Assembly: GCF_003260015.1 (NCBI RefSeq)
Contig: NZ_QCXS01000002.1
Location: forward strand, 2,542,001 to 2,606,000
Reading direction: 5' to 3'
Length of the DNA stretch: 64,000 bases
Origin: Nakamurella deserti
Lineage (GTDB): Bacteria; Actinomycetota; Actinomycetes; Mycobacteriales; Nakamurellaceae
This document shows positions 26,459-35,026 of the stretch, piece by piece (position 1 is the first letter of the stretch; each line of letters begins with the position of its first letter). The position numbers and the translations under genes were made by a program. The notes under the pieces are model-generated. The model searched no databases. It was not told the DNA's origin and saw only the letters and a list, made by a program, of their open reading frames with translations.

Positions 26459-27982
26459 ATGTCAACCGAAACCGCTCAGCTCGACCGTGACGGGGCGGCG
26501 GCGACCGTCGGCTCACCCCGTGACGCGGAGATCGCGGCCACCGCCCACCGCCGCCGCTGGTGGGTTCTCGGCGTCGCCGGTCTGGCCCAGCTGATCGTGG
26601 TGCTCGACGCCACCATCGTCAACATCGCGCTACCGACGGCCCAGGCGTCCCTCGGTTTCTCGAACGACAACCGGCAGTGGCTGATCACCGGCTACGCGCT
26701 GGCCTTCGGCGCCCTGCTGCTCATCGGCGGACGGCTGTCAGACCTGTTCGGCCGCCGGCTGATGTTCACCATCGGGCTGCTCGGCTTCGGTGCCGCGTCG
26801 GCGCTCGGCGGTGCCGCCGCCAGCTTCGAGGTGCTGCTCGCCGCCCGCGCCCTGCAGGGTGTCTTCGGCGCGCTGATCGCCCCGGCCGCGCTGTCGCTGC
26901 TCACCGTCACCTTCACCGACGCCAAGGAGCGCGCCCGCGCGTTCGCCGTGTTCGGTGCCGTCGCCGGCAGCGGCGGCGCGATCGGCCTCATCCTCGGTGG
27001 CGCGCTGACCGAGTACGCCTCGTGGCGCTGGTGCATGTTCGTCAACGTGCCGCTCGCCGCGCTCGCCGTCGTCGGTGCCGCGGTGCTGCTCCCCCGCCAG
27101 GTCAAGGCCGCGGTCACGCAGTCGTTCGACGTCCTCGGCAGCATCGTCATCGTGCTCGGCCTGGTGTCGCTGGTCTACGGCCTCGCGCAGGCCGAGACCG
27201 AGGGGTTCGCCAGCCCGATCACCCTCGGCTTCACCGCCGCCGGTGTGGTGCTGATCGGCATCTTCGGCCTGGTCGAGACCCGGGTGGCACACCCGCTGCT
27301 GCCCGTCCGCATCCTGGCCGACCGCACCCGTGGCGGCGCCTACGCCGCCGTCGCCGTGATCGGTGCGGGGATGTTCGCCGTCTTCCTGTTCCTGACGTAC
27401 TACATGTCCGCCACGCTGGCCTTCACCCCACTGCAGACCGGCTTCGCGTTCCTGCCGATGATCGGCGGCATCATGATCTCGGTCCAGCTGACCCCGGCCG
27501 TCGTCAGCCGGATCGGCGCCAAGGTGCCGGTGACCATCGGCATGCTGGTCGCCGCCGCGGGCATGCTCTACCTGACCCGGCTGGACCTCACCAGCAGCTA
27601 CGTCACCGACATCCTCCCCGGCCTGATCGTGATGGGCCTGGGCATCGGCGCCGTCATGGGCACCGCCTTCGGCGCCGCGACCCTCGGGGTCAACGCCGCC
27701 GACGCCGGGGTCGCGAGCGCGGTGGTCAACACCGTCCAGCAGATCGGCGGCTCCGTGGGCACCGCGGTGCTCAGCGCGGTCTCCGCCGCGGCGGCCACCA
27801 GCTACCTGTCCGCGAACGGCACGACCCCCGCGACCGCGGCCCAGGCCGCGATGGACAGCTACACCACCGCGTTCTGGTGGGCGGCGGGCATCTTCACCCT
27901 CGGCGCGGTGGTCTGTGGTCTGCTGCTGCGCCACGGCGCGGTGGCCGTCGACCCGGACGCGCCGAAGGTCGTCGCACACTGA
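26459..27982 (+). CDS. DHA2-family (14-helix) MFS drug transporter
   Basis: A 507-residue exporter. Features are the motif D1 VVLDATIVNIALPTAQASLGFS in helix 1, GGRLSDLFGRRLMF (motif A), RALQGVFGALIAPAALSLL, and GAVAGSGGAIGLILGGAL (antiporter motif C); about 14 helices in total, as in EmrB/QacA/LfrA. It should export cationic or lipophilic compounds against protons. The ATG at 26459 has GGAGG five bases before it; the open frame upstream covers the operators. It is regulated by the divergent TetR gene. A hairpin begins 17 bases after the stop. Confidence 0.93.
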   Translation: MSTETAQLDRDGAAATVGSPRDAEIAATAHRRRWWVLGVAGLAQLIVVLDATIVNIALPTAQASLGFSNDNRQWLITGYALAFGALLLIGGRLSDLFGRRLMFTIGLLGFGAASALGGAAASFEVLLAARALQGVFGALIAPAALSLLTVTFTDAKERARAFAVFGAVAGSGGAIGLILGGALTEYASWRWCMFVNVPLAALAVVGAAVLLPRQVKAAVTQSFDVLGSIVIVLGLVSLVYGLAQAETEGFASPITLGFTAAGVVLIGIFGLVETRVAHPLLPVRILADRTRGGAYAAVAVIGAGMFAVFLFLTYYMSATLAFTPLQTGFAFLPMIGGIMISVQLTPAVVSRIGAKVPVTIGMLVAAAGMLYLTRLDLTSSYVTDILPGLIVMGLGIGAVMGTAFGAATLGVNAADAGVASAVVNTVQQIGGSVGTAVLSAVSAAAATSYLSANGTTPATAAQAAMDSYTTAFWWAAGIFTLGAVVCGLLLRHGAVAVDPDAPKVVAH

Positions 27983-27998
27983 TCCCAGCACGTCCCGG

Positions 27999-28043
27999 AT
28001 CGGGGTGGTTCGCGGCCGCTCAGCGGTCGTGAACCGCCCCGAT
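27999..28043. repeat. intergenic palindromic repeat, copy B1 (terminator-like)
   Basis: A 45-base inverted repeat: the left part from ATCGGGG to CCGCT and the right part from AGCGG to CCCCGAT pair along 22 positions, the few mismatches being G-U compatible in RNA. The core CCGCTCAGCGG is that of copies A and B2. It stands directly after the pump gene and is a likely terminator on the plus strand. Confidence 0.7.
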
Positions 28044-28084
28044 TTGCGTTCCGAAGGCCGGGAGTGAGCAGGATCCGCCCGAAG

Positions 28085-28151
28085 TCGGGGAGCATCGTGC
28101 CCGCTCAGCGGGAACTCTCCTCCCCGAGTCGGGGTGGATTCCGCTCAGCGG
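28085..28151. repeat. intergenic palindromic repeat, copy B2
   Basis: TCGGGGAG (28085-28092) pairs with CTCCCCGA (28120-28127) around CCCGC-TCA-GCGGG; a further GTCGGGGTGGATTCCGCTCAGCGG stretch runs up to the purB stop codon, so the element is about one and a half units. With B1 it forms a double element between the convergent pump and purB genes. Confidence 0.65.
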
Positions 28152-29588
28152 TCAGAGGATGGCGCCCGGCCGGTAGGCCGCGGCCTCCGGGTGCTTCACG
28201 GCCACCGCCTCGACCTGGGCGACCAGCGCCGCCACCTGACGGGCGGCGTCACCGGTGAACGACAGCCGGTCGGCGAGCAGCGCGTCCAGCGCGGCGCGGT
28301 CCATCGGCAGCCGGTCGTCGGCGGCGAGCCGGTCCAGCAGGTCGTTCCCGGCCTGGCCGCTCTCCCGCATCGCCAGCGCCACCCCGACGGCGTGCTCCTT
28401 GATCGCCTCGTGCGCGGTCTCCCGGCCGACACCGGCGCGCACCGCGGCCATCAGCACCTTCGTGGTGGCCAGGAACGGCAGGTACCGGTCGAGCTCGCGA
28501 CCGATCACGGCCGGGTAGGCGCCGAAGCCGTCGAGCACCGTCAGGAACGTCTCGAACAGCCCGTCGATGGCGTAGCAGGCGTCGGGCAACGCCACGCGGC
28601 GGACGACGGAGCAGAACACGTCGCCCTCGTTCCACTGGGCGCCGGCCAGCTCACCGGCCATCGAGGCGTAGCCGCGGAGGATGACCGCCAGCCCGCAGAC
28701 CCGCTCGCACGAGCGGGCGTTCATCTTGTGCGGCATCGCCGACGAGCCGACCTGGCCGGGCAGGAAGCCCTCGGTGGCGAGCTCGGCGCCGGCCATCAGC
28801 CGCACGGTGGTGGCGAACGAGGCGGGACCGGCGGCCAGCTGCACCAGCGCGGAGATGACCTCGTAGTCCAGCGAGCGGGGGTAGACCTGACCCACGCTGG
28901 TCAGCACCCGGGACGTCCCGGAGACCTCCTGCACGACCTCGCGTTCGAGCTGGTCGAGGCCGTCGGCCGAGCCGAGCAGGTCGAGCATGTCCTGCGAGGT
29001 GCCGACCGGACCCTTGACACCGCGCATCGGGTACCGCTCGAGCAGCGCCTCGATCCGCAGGTAGGCCTGCAGCACCTCGTCGGCGGCGGACGCGAACCGC
29101 TTGCCCAGCGTGGTCGCCTGGGCCGGGACGTTGTGCGAACGGCCCGCCATCACCAGGTCGTCGTACTCGGCGGCGCGCTCGGCCAGCCGGGCCAGCACGG
29201 CCACCGCCCGGTCGCGGACCAGCGCCAGCGCCTGCAGGATCTGCGCCTGCTCGACGTTCTCGGTGAGGTCGCGGCTGGTCATGCCCTTGTGCACCTGCTC
29301 GTGGCCGGCGAGCGCGTTGAACTCCTCGATGCGCGCCTTCACGTCGTGCTTGGTGACCTGCTCGCGGGCCGCGATGGACGCGAGGTCAACGGTGTCGATC
29401 ACCGCTTCGTAGTCGCGCAGCACCTGCTCGTCCACGGTCATCCCCTGGCGCCCCTGCGCGCGCAGCACGGCCAGCCACAGCCGGCGCTCCGCGACGATCT
29501 TGTTCTCCGGCGACCAGATGGCCACCATCGCAGGCGAGGCGTAGCGGGCGGCCAGGACGTTCTGCACGGTGCTCTTCACGGCCACCAT
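28152..29588 (-). CDS. purB: adenylosuccinate lyase
   Basis: Cleaves SAICAR to AICAR and adenylosuccinate to AMP. The 478 residues belong to the fumarase/aspartase superfamily. There are AGRSHNVPAQATTLGKRFA, GVKGPVGTSQDMLDLL, the superfamily signature GSSAMPHKMNARSCERV and a helical C-terminus. The sequence style (EEFNALAGHEQVHKGMTSRDLTENVEQ) is that of the longer actinobacterial/eukaryotic-like lyase. The ATG at 29588 lies only one base after GGGGAG; the GTG at 29579, ten bases from that site, is a real alternative start. It is followed by palindromic repeat B2. Confidence 0.95.
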   Translation of the reverse strand: MVAVKSTVQNVLAARYASPAMVAIWSPENKIVAERRLWLAVLRAQGRQGMTVDEQVLRDYEAVIDTVDLASIAAREQVTKHDVKARIEEFNALAGHEQVHKGMTSRDLTENVEQAQILQALALVRDRAVAVLARLAERAAEYDDLVMAGRSHNVPAQATTLGKRFASAADEVLQAYLRIEALLERYPMRGVKGPVGTSQDMLDLLGSADGLDQLEREVVQEVSGTSRVLTSVGQVYPRSLDYEVISALVQLAAGPASFATTVRLMAGAELATEGFLPGQVGSSAMPHKMNARSCERVCGLAVILRGYASMAGELAGAQWNEGDVFCSVVRRVALPDACYAIDGLFETFLTVLDGFGAYPAVIGRELDRYLPFLATTKVLMAAVRAGVGRETAHEAIKEHAVGVALAMRESGQAGNDLLDRLAADDRLPMDRAALDALLADRLSFTGDAARQVAALVAQVEAVAVKHPEAAAYRPGAIL

Positions 29589-29634
29589 TCTCCCCGCCCG
29601 CGCGGCTGCCCCGGCACCGATCCGCGCCACACCC

Positions 29635-30480
29635 TCAGGGCGCGACGGCGGCCAGCGCTTCCGCCGCGGCGGCCAGGGTGTCGACGGGGACGGCACCGGC
29701 CGGGTCCGCGGTGAGCACGACGGACCCGTCACGCCCGCTGATCCAGACGGCACCGACCCCGCCGAGCTCGGCTGTCCGCACCCCCGGCCGACCGGGGACG
29801 TCGGTGCACGTCGCGCCGGCCGTCCCGGCGCAGGGGTCGTAGCTGCCGGCCCGTCGCTCGACCACGACCGAGCCGCCGGCCACCGCATAGCGCTGAACCC
29901 CGAGGTCGGCGTCGGCGAGCGCGCAGGAGTCGAGCCGGGTCGCCCCGCCGAGGACGCTCTCCACGGCCTGCAGCTGCGTCTCGTCCAGCGGCGCCGGCCG
30001 GCACGACGTGGTGTCGGCGCTCTCCTGGCCCCCGCCGGCGGACGCGTCGTCCGGCAGCTGTCCCGGTGCGGCGGTGGGCACACCGAACGACCCGGGCACG
30101 GAGGACCCGGCGCTCGGCGCCGCCGCTCCGCCCGAGGACGCGCCCCCCGCCGAGGACGCGGACGACGATCCGGCCGACGGCGCGGCGTTGGCCGCCGCCG
30201 AACTGGACGACGTGGACGCCATCGACGTCGACGCCGCCGAGGTGGCGTCGCCGCCCCGGCCCAGGGTGCTGACGAACAGCACCAGCACGGCGATGGCCGC
30301 GGCCGCCGCGGCGATCCCGCCGAACACCTGCCGGCGCAGCGACCGGCCGTTGTCGAGGTGGTAGCGGATCGTGGACTCGGTGAACCCCGCGGGCGGGGCG
30401 TCCTCGGTCAGCCGGGCCATGGCGGCACCGAGGGGGCCGACGGGTGACGGGCCGTCGAAGGGGTCACGGTCGTGCGTCAT
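29635..30480 (-). CDS. one-helix membrane protein coupled to a SigE-like sigma factor
   Basis: A 281-residue protein with a cytoplasmic N-terminus of about 50 residues, one transmembrane helix (about 53-73, FGGIAAAAAAIAVLVLFVSTLG), then a long Ser/Ala/Gly-rich linker of about 70 residues and an external domain with four cysteines. Its ATG overlaps the sigma-factor stop (ATGA), which is the typical position of an anti-sigma factor, and the topology fits. However, no zinc-finger HxxxCxxC motif is present, so the anti-sigma role is inference from context. Confidence 0.75.
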   Translation of the reverse strand: MTHDRDPFDGPSPVGPLGAAMARLTEDAPPAGFTESTIRYHLDNGRSLRRQVFGGIAAAAAAIAVLVLFVSTLGRGGDATSAASTSMASTSSSSAAANAAPSAGSSSASSAGGASSGGAAAPSAGSSVPGSFGVPTAAPGQLPDDASAGGGQESADTTSCRPAPLDETQLQAVESVLGGATRLDSCALADADLGVQRYAVAGGSVVVERRAGSYDPCAGTAGATCTDVPGRPGVRTAELGGVGAVWISGRDGSVVLTADPAGAVPVDTLAAAAEALAAVAP

Positions 30481-31076
30481 CGCCGCGCCCTCCCCTCGGT
30501 GTCGTCGGTGTCGTCGGTGGACGGTGGGCCGCCGGTGCCCGCCACGTCGTCATCACGCTCGTGCCGCGGCCCGGTGACCCCGAGTGCCTCCACGGCGATC
30601 CGCAGTGCGGCCAGCCCGCGCGCCGTCTGGCTCTTCACGGTGCCCGTGGTGATGCCCATCGCGGCGGCCGTCGACGCGACGTCCATCCCTTCGTAGTAGC
30701 GCAGCACCAGCACCGTGCGTTGCTTGGGCGGGACCTCGGCCAGGGCCGCGCGGAACACCTCGCGATCGGACACCAGCGCCGCGAGGTCGGGCCCGCCGTC
30801 GTCGGCGTTCTCCGGCAGGAACTCGACGACCTTCTCCCGCCGCCACGGCCGCCGGGACTCGTCCACCACCGAGCGCACCAGGCAGGAACGGACGTAGGCG
30901 TCCATCGACGAACGGTCGCGGACCCGGTCCCACGCCCCGTACAGCTTGAGGAACGCCGTCTGGGCCAGGTCGTCGGCCTTGTGCCAGTCGCCGCTCAGCA
31001 GGAAGGCCAGCCGCCGGACGGGATCGCGCCGGACGGCGAAGTACGCCGAGAACTCCTCGTCCCGCGCCGCCGTCAC
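30477..31076 (-). CDS. ECF RNA polymerase sigma factor, SigE-family
   Basis: A 199-residue group-4 sigma factor. Region 2 is EEFSAYFAVRRDPVRRLAFLLSGDWHKADDLAQTAFLKLYGAWDRV, and region 4 is ALAEVPPKQRTVLVLRYYEGMDVASTAAAMGITTGTVKSQTARGL; the DW..ADDLAQ and GTVKSQ signatures define the actinobacterial SigE/SigM-like subfamily. A charged tail of about 30 residues follows. The start is GTG at 31076. It forms an operon with the overlapping membrane protein gene. Confidence 0.9.
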   Translation of the reverse strand: MTAARDEEFSAYFAVRRDPVRRLAFLLSGDWHKADDLAQTAFLKLYGAWDRVRDRSSMDAYVRSCLVRSVVDESRRPWRREKVVEFLPENADDGGPDLAALVSDREVFRAALAEVPPKQRTVLVLRYYEGMDVASTAAAMGITTGTVKSQTARGLAALRIAVEALGVTGPRHERDDDVAGTGGPPSTDDTDDTEGRARR

Positions 31077-31235
31077 CCGCCCCGCCCCTCATGACAACCA
31101 GACGCGGACCGGCCGCGGCGCGGTTGCACGGCGGGGCGGACGCGGTGCGGGGCGGCACACATGCGACGACCCCCGCCCCCGTTCATCCTCAGGGAGGCTA
31201 CGGGAGCGGGGGTCGGGAAAAGCTGCGGGAAGGTC

Positions 31236-32072
31236 TCAGGCCGACAACGGAACGGTGATGACCGGGGTGGTGGTCGGCGTCGGTGACCCGCCGGCCGGCT
31301 CCACGGTCACCCCGAGCGCGGTGTCCCCGAGGTGGACGGCGGCCACCGTCTCGGGCATCGATCCGTCGGCGGCGGGGTTCAGGGTCGTCACCGAGCGGGT
31401 CTGGTCGCCGGAGATGACCCAGAGCTGGTACGTCTGGTCCGCGTCCAGGGCCGGCACGTCCGCGAACGACAACAGCGCGCCGCCGCAGCTGGCCGACACC
31501 ACGACGGTGGTGTCGCCGGTGGAACCGGGCGCCGTCGGCAGCTGCTCACGGTCGGCCGCGGTGCTGACGCACCGCTTCAGTGCGTCGGCGTCGTTGTCGG
31601 TGGTGCTGGTCCGGTTGACCAGGAAGAAGGACAACCCGATCAGCGCGATCGCCACCGCTGCGGCGGCGCTGAGCAGCCAGCGGGTCGGCGGCCGGCGCCG
31701 GGACGCCAGGTCGACCACCTCACCGCCCGACCGGTCACCCGCGTCCGCCGGGGCGGCGTCGCGCCACGGACCGTCGCCCCCGCCGGATCCGGCGACGGCG
31801 GAGCCGGTGCCGTCGGCGCCGGCGACGTCGTCGGTCAGCGGCGGCAGCTGCCGGGTGACGGCCACGGCGGCGAGCACCGACGACCGCATCGACGCCGGTG
31901 CCGGCTCGGACGACGCCGCGCCGAGGCGGGCGGCGGTCTCCGCGAAGCCGGACAGCTCGACCTGGCAGGTCGGGCAGTCCTCGAGGTGGCGGCGGAACTG
32001 CGCGGCCTCCAGCTCGTCGAGTGCGTTCAACGCGGCACCGCCGGCGAACAGGGACGGATCGTGCGCCATCAT
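31236..32072 (-). CDS. rskA: anti-sigma-K factor RskA
   Basis: A 278-residue anti-sigma factor. The cytoplasmic N-terminal domain carries the zinc anti-sigma motif HLEDCPTC near residues 29-36 and binds SigK. A single transmembrane helix lies at about 130-150 (RWLLSAAAAVAIALIGLSFFLV), followed by the extracytoplasmic RskA C-terminal domain (GGALLSFADVPALDADQTYQLWVI, GDTALGVTVEPAGGSPTPTTTPVI). Family members release SigK after regulated proteolysis. Its ATG overlaps the sigK stop, so the two proteins are made in a coupled way. Confidence 0.93.
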   Translation of the reverse strand: MMAHDPSLFAGGAALNALDELEAAQFRRHLEDCPTCQVELSGFAETAARLGAASSEPAPASMRSSVLAAVAVTRQLPPLTDDVAGADGTGSAVAGSGGGDGPWRDAAPADAGDRSGGEVVDLASRRRPPTRWLLSAAAAVAIALIGLSFFLVNRTSTTDNDADALKRCVSTAADREQLPTAPGSTGDTTVVVSASCGGALLSFADVPALDADQTYQLWVISGDQTRSVTTLNPAADGSMPETVAAVHLGDTALGVTVEPAGGSPTPTTTPVITVPLSA

Positions 32073-32686
32073 GACGCGACCCCCAGACAGTCACGGAGAC
32101 GGATGAGTCCGTCCCGAAGGCGAGTTTTGACGGTTCCGAGCGGAACCTTGAGTGCGGCTGCCACTTCGGCCTGCGTGTAGCCGGAGTAGTAGGCGAGGTT
32201 GATCGATTCCCGTTGCAGGGCGGTCAGGCCGCCGAGACACCGCTGCACCTGCCGTTTCTCCAGCGAGAGCTCGACGGCGTCGACGACGACGTCCACGTCG
32301 CGTTGGACGGACTGGGTGGCGTACTTCAGGTCCCGGTCGGTCGAGGACTGCTCCGAGCGGACCCGGTCGACGGCGCGGGCGTGGGCCATGGTCATCACCC
32401 AGGACAGCGCCGAGCCGCGAGCCCGGTCGAAGCGGCTGGCCCGGCGCCAGATCTCCAGCATGACCTCCTGGCCGACCTCCTCGGCCTGCGCGGGGTCACG
32501 CAGCACGCGCCGGACGAGTCCGTAGACCCGGGACGACATGAGGTCGTACAGCTGCGCGAACGCCTGCTGGTCGCCCAGGGCCACGGCGGCGAGGAGGTCC
32601 TCGGCCGTGGCTGCGGCCGGCTCGTCGGCCAGGGTCGGCGCCGGGCGTGGGGCGGCCGGACGGGACTGCGGTTCACTCGTGGTCAC
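32069..32686 (-). CDS. sigK: ECF RNA polymerase sigma factor SigK
   Basis: A 205-residue group-4 sigma factor. Region 2: AFAQLYDLMSSRVYGLVRRVLRDPAQAEEVGQEVMLEIWRRASRF with ALSWVMTMAHARAVDRVRSE; region 4: LTALQRESINLAYYSGYTQAEVAAALKVPLGTVKTRLRDGLIRLRD. Both match SigK of mycobacteria. The GTG at 32686 is chosen because GGAAGG lies eight bases upstream; the GTG two codons earlier is too close. The frame is open to 33280, but that stretch is the divergent promoter region. It is paired with rskA and faces a molybdopterin oxidoreductase and a fasciclin gene, which resemble known SigK targets. Confidence 0.92.
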   Translation of the reverse strand: MTTSEPQSRPAAPRPAPTLADEPAAATAEDLLAAVALGDQQAFAQLYDLMSSRVYGLVRRVLRDPAQAEEVGQEVMLEIWRRASRFDRARGSALSWVMTMAHARAVDRVRSEQSSTDRDLKYATQSVQRDVDVVVDAVELSLEKRQVQRCLGGLTALQRESINLAYYSGYTQAEVAAALKVPLGTVKTRLRDGLIRLRDCLGVAS

Positions 32687-33303
32687 GTGCACATCCTTCC
32701 CTGTCCGGAGTCGTCGTGGTCGGGCTACCGCACGATCGGTGGGTGGCGGGGCTGCGACGGCAGGCCGTTCGCCCGGTCCCGCGGCGACGCGGGCACCCGC
32801 CCGGACGCCCCGCGGGTCCGGACCTGTCGCACCGGGGCCGCCGGGGCCGGGATGGGATCCCGGTCGGATCGACCGCGGTGCGGACACCGTGCCGACCCGT
32901 CCTGCGGGTCGGTCGGTTTTCGGAAAGGTGTTCGGCGCGACGGCCCGGGCGGATTGCCGCCGCCGGCCACCGCGATGGCGTCTTCGGACGGTTCCGCATC
33001 CGGCACCCCGGGTGTCGCAGTACAGAGGAGGGGAAGAGGTCGGCGAGACAGGCAGGGCTCGACCTCGCCGGCCCTCGGACGGGCCGGGGCCCACCAGGGT
33101 CGATGCGTTCCACGGGATCGCGAGGCAGACGACTACACGATCCGAAAATGGGCACTGGACTGTCCGGGTAAGCGGTGCGCCGACCGTGTCGTTCCGACGC
33201 GCCGGGGAGGTCACCTTCACCCGTGAGGCGCGGTTGCCGTCACGAACAACACGAATTCGCAACGCCACCCATCCGACCAACGAGCTGTCCCGAATGGACT
33301 CAC
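32687..33303. other. 617-base divergent spacer between sigK and its presumed target
   Basis: No convincing gene is present; frames here lack ribosome sites and third-position bias. The right end (from about 33120) is less GC-rich and carries the SigK-like promoter at 33269-33295. I could not find a CCATCC/CCGAAT pair pointing to sigK itself. Confidence 0.5.
33269..33295 (+). promoter_or_regulatory. candidate SigK promoter (CCATCC N15 CCGAAT)
   Basis: CCATCC at 33269-33274 and CCGAAT at 33290-33295 match the -35 and -10 hexamers reported for mycobacterial SigK. The 15-base spacer is a base or two shorter than I recall for that consensus. The start of transcription would fall near 33302, within two bases of the GTG start at 33304, so the mRNA would be leaderless, and indeed no ribosome site is seen. 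Confidence 0.6.
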
Positions 33304-34920
33304 GTGACCATCGATACGAGAACTCCGGAGGTCCCGAGCACCGGGACCCGCTCGGGAGGCAACGGCATCAACCGTCGGCTCGCCGTGCTGGCCGGCCTCG
33401 TCGCGGTCGGTCTCACCGTCGCGGTGGCCGAGCTGCTGGCGGCGATCGGCTCGTGGGCCGGCGTCACCTCCACGGCCACGTCGTCCTCGCCGCTGTTCGG
33501 GCTGGGATCGACGTTCATCCAGTTCACCCCGGAATGGCTCAAGCACCTGGCCATCCAGATGTTCGGGGTGTACGACAAGGTCGCCCTGAAGACCGGCATG
33601 GGTCTCACCCTCGCGGCCCTCGCGGCGATCCTCGGCCTGCTGGCGCTGCGCACCCTGCGGGTCGCCCAGATCGTCTACGCCGTCCTGGGTCTCGTGGTGG
33701 CGGTGGCGGTGTACAGCCGCTCCGAGGCGTCCCTGGTGGACGTCGTCCCGACCGTGGTCGGGGTCGGTGCCGGGCTCTGGCTGCTGACCCGGATGTTCAC
33801 CGGGGCACCTGCCGGTGCTCCGGAGGCTCCGGCGGAGTCGCAAGGCAGCCGTCGTCGCTTCCTCGCCCTGGCAGGCGGCGGGGCCGGTGCGGCCGTGGTC
33901 GCCGGTGGCCTGTCACGCATCGTCCCGACCTCGGCCGGAGCGGAGAGCTCGCAGCTGCAGGCGGCGAACTCCACCGCCTCCATCGCGGTCGAGAAGATGC
34001 CGGCGCTACCCGCCGGTGCCAGCCTGGACGTCCCCGACATCAGTTCCTTCGTGACGCCCAACGCCGACTTCTACCGCATCGACACGGCTTTCACGGTGCC
34101 GCGGCTCAACGCCGACACCTGGCAGCTGCGCATCCACGGCATGGTCGACAAGGAGATCAGCCTCTCCTACGACGAGCTGCTGGCCCGCCCGCAGCTGGAG
34201 AAGATGATCACCCTGACGTGCGTGTCCAACGAGGTCGGTGGCGACCTGGTCGGCAACGCGGTCTGGCAGGGAACCCTCATCCGTGACCTGTTGGCCGAGG
34301 CCGGCCCGAGCGCCGACGCCGACATGGTGATGTCCCGTTCCGACGACGGTTTCTCGGCCGGCACCCCGCTCTCGGTCCTGACCGACGAGAACCGCGACTC
34401 GATCTTCGCCATCACCATGAACGGGTCCGTGCTGCCCTTCGAGCACGGGTTCCCGGTCCGGATGGTCGTTCCCGGTCTGTACGGGTACGTCTCCGCCACG
34501 AAGTGGGTCACCGAGCTCGAGGTCACCCGCTTCGACCGGCAGACCTCCTACTGGACCGACCGCGGCTGGTCCCCGGAAGGACCCATCAAGACCGCCAGCC
34601 GGATCGACGTTCCCAGGTCGTTCCAGAAGTTCCCGGCCGGCCAGGTCGTGATGGGCGGTGTGGCCTGGGCCCAGCACCGCGGCATCCGGTCCGTCGAGGT
34701 CCAGATCGACGGCGGCGCCTGGGAGATGGCGACGCTGTCCACCGAGGTCACCACCGATACCTGGCGTCAGTGGACCTACGTGTGGGACGCCACACCGGGT
34801 TCGCACAACGTCGCGTGCCGGGCGACCGATTCCACCGGAGCAGTCCAGGACTCGGCCATCCGCACCCCCATACCGGACGGTTCCACCGGCTACGACTCCA
34901 CGGCCTTCACGGTCGAGTAG
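33304..34920 (+). CDS. membrane-anchored molybdopterin-dependent oxidoreductase (sulfite-oxidase family)
   Basis: A 538-residue enzyme. Residues 1-180 contain about four hydrophobic helices. At 182-187 comes a twin-arginine motif SRRRFL followed by a last hydrophobic segment, so the catalytic part should be sent across by Tat after Sec inserts the first helices, as described for Streptomyces Sco3746-type proteins. The external part has the molybdopterin domain with the likely molybdenum ligand Cys306 in [25 protein letters not shown] and a C-terminal dimerisation domain ([13 protein letters not shown]...[20 protein letters not shown]). The substrate may be sulfite or an oxidised sulfur group. 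A SigK-like promoter stands just upstream, and a fasciclin gene follows after 106 bases. Confidence 0.88.
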   Translation: MTIDTRTPEVPSTGTRSGGNGINRRLAVLAGLVAVGLTVAVAELLAAIGSWAGVTSTATSSSPLFGLGSTFIQFTPEWLKHLAIQMFGVYDKVALKTGMGLTLAALAAILGLLALRTLRVAQIVYAVLGLVVAVAVYSRSEASLVDVVPTVVGVGAGLWLLTRMFTGAPAGAPEAPAESQGSRRRFLALAGGGAGAAVVAGGLSRIVPTSAGAESSQLQAANSTASIAVEKMPALPAGASLDVPDISSFVTPNADFYRIDTAFTVPRLNADTWQLRIHGMVDKEISLSYDELLARPQLEKMITLTCVSNEVGGDLVGNAVWQGTLIRDLLAEAGPSADADMVMSRSDDGFSAGTPLSVLTDENRDSIFAITMNGSVLPFEHGFPVRMVVPGLYGYVSATKWVTELEVTRFDRQTSYWTDRGWSPEGPIKTASRIDVPRSFQKFPAGQVVMGGVAWAQHRGIRSVEVQIDGGAWEMATLSTEVTTDTWRQWTYVWDATPGSHNVACRATDSTGAVQDSAIRTPIPDGSTGYDSTAFTVE

Positions 34921-35026
34921 CCGACAGCGCCGTCCCGCTCCACCCACCCGCAGTTCCCTTCTCCACCCACGGTTCCCACCCCGGGGTGCGCGACAGCGTG
35001 CCCCGACACCCAGAAAGGCTCCATCC

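Noticed and set aside
35021-35026. CCATCC directly before the fasciclin ATG as a second SigK -35 box
   Set aside because: It lies at the ribosome-binding position with no CCGAAT downstream at proper spacing; chance match.
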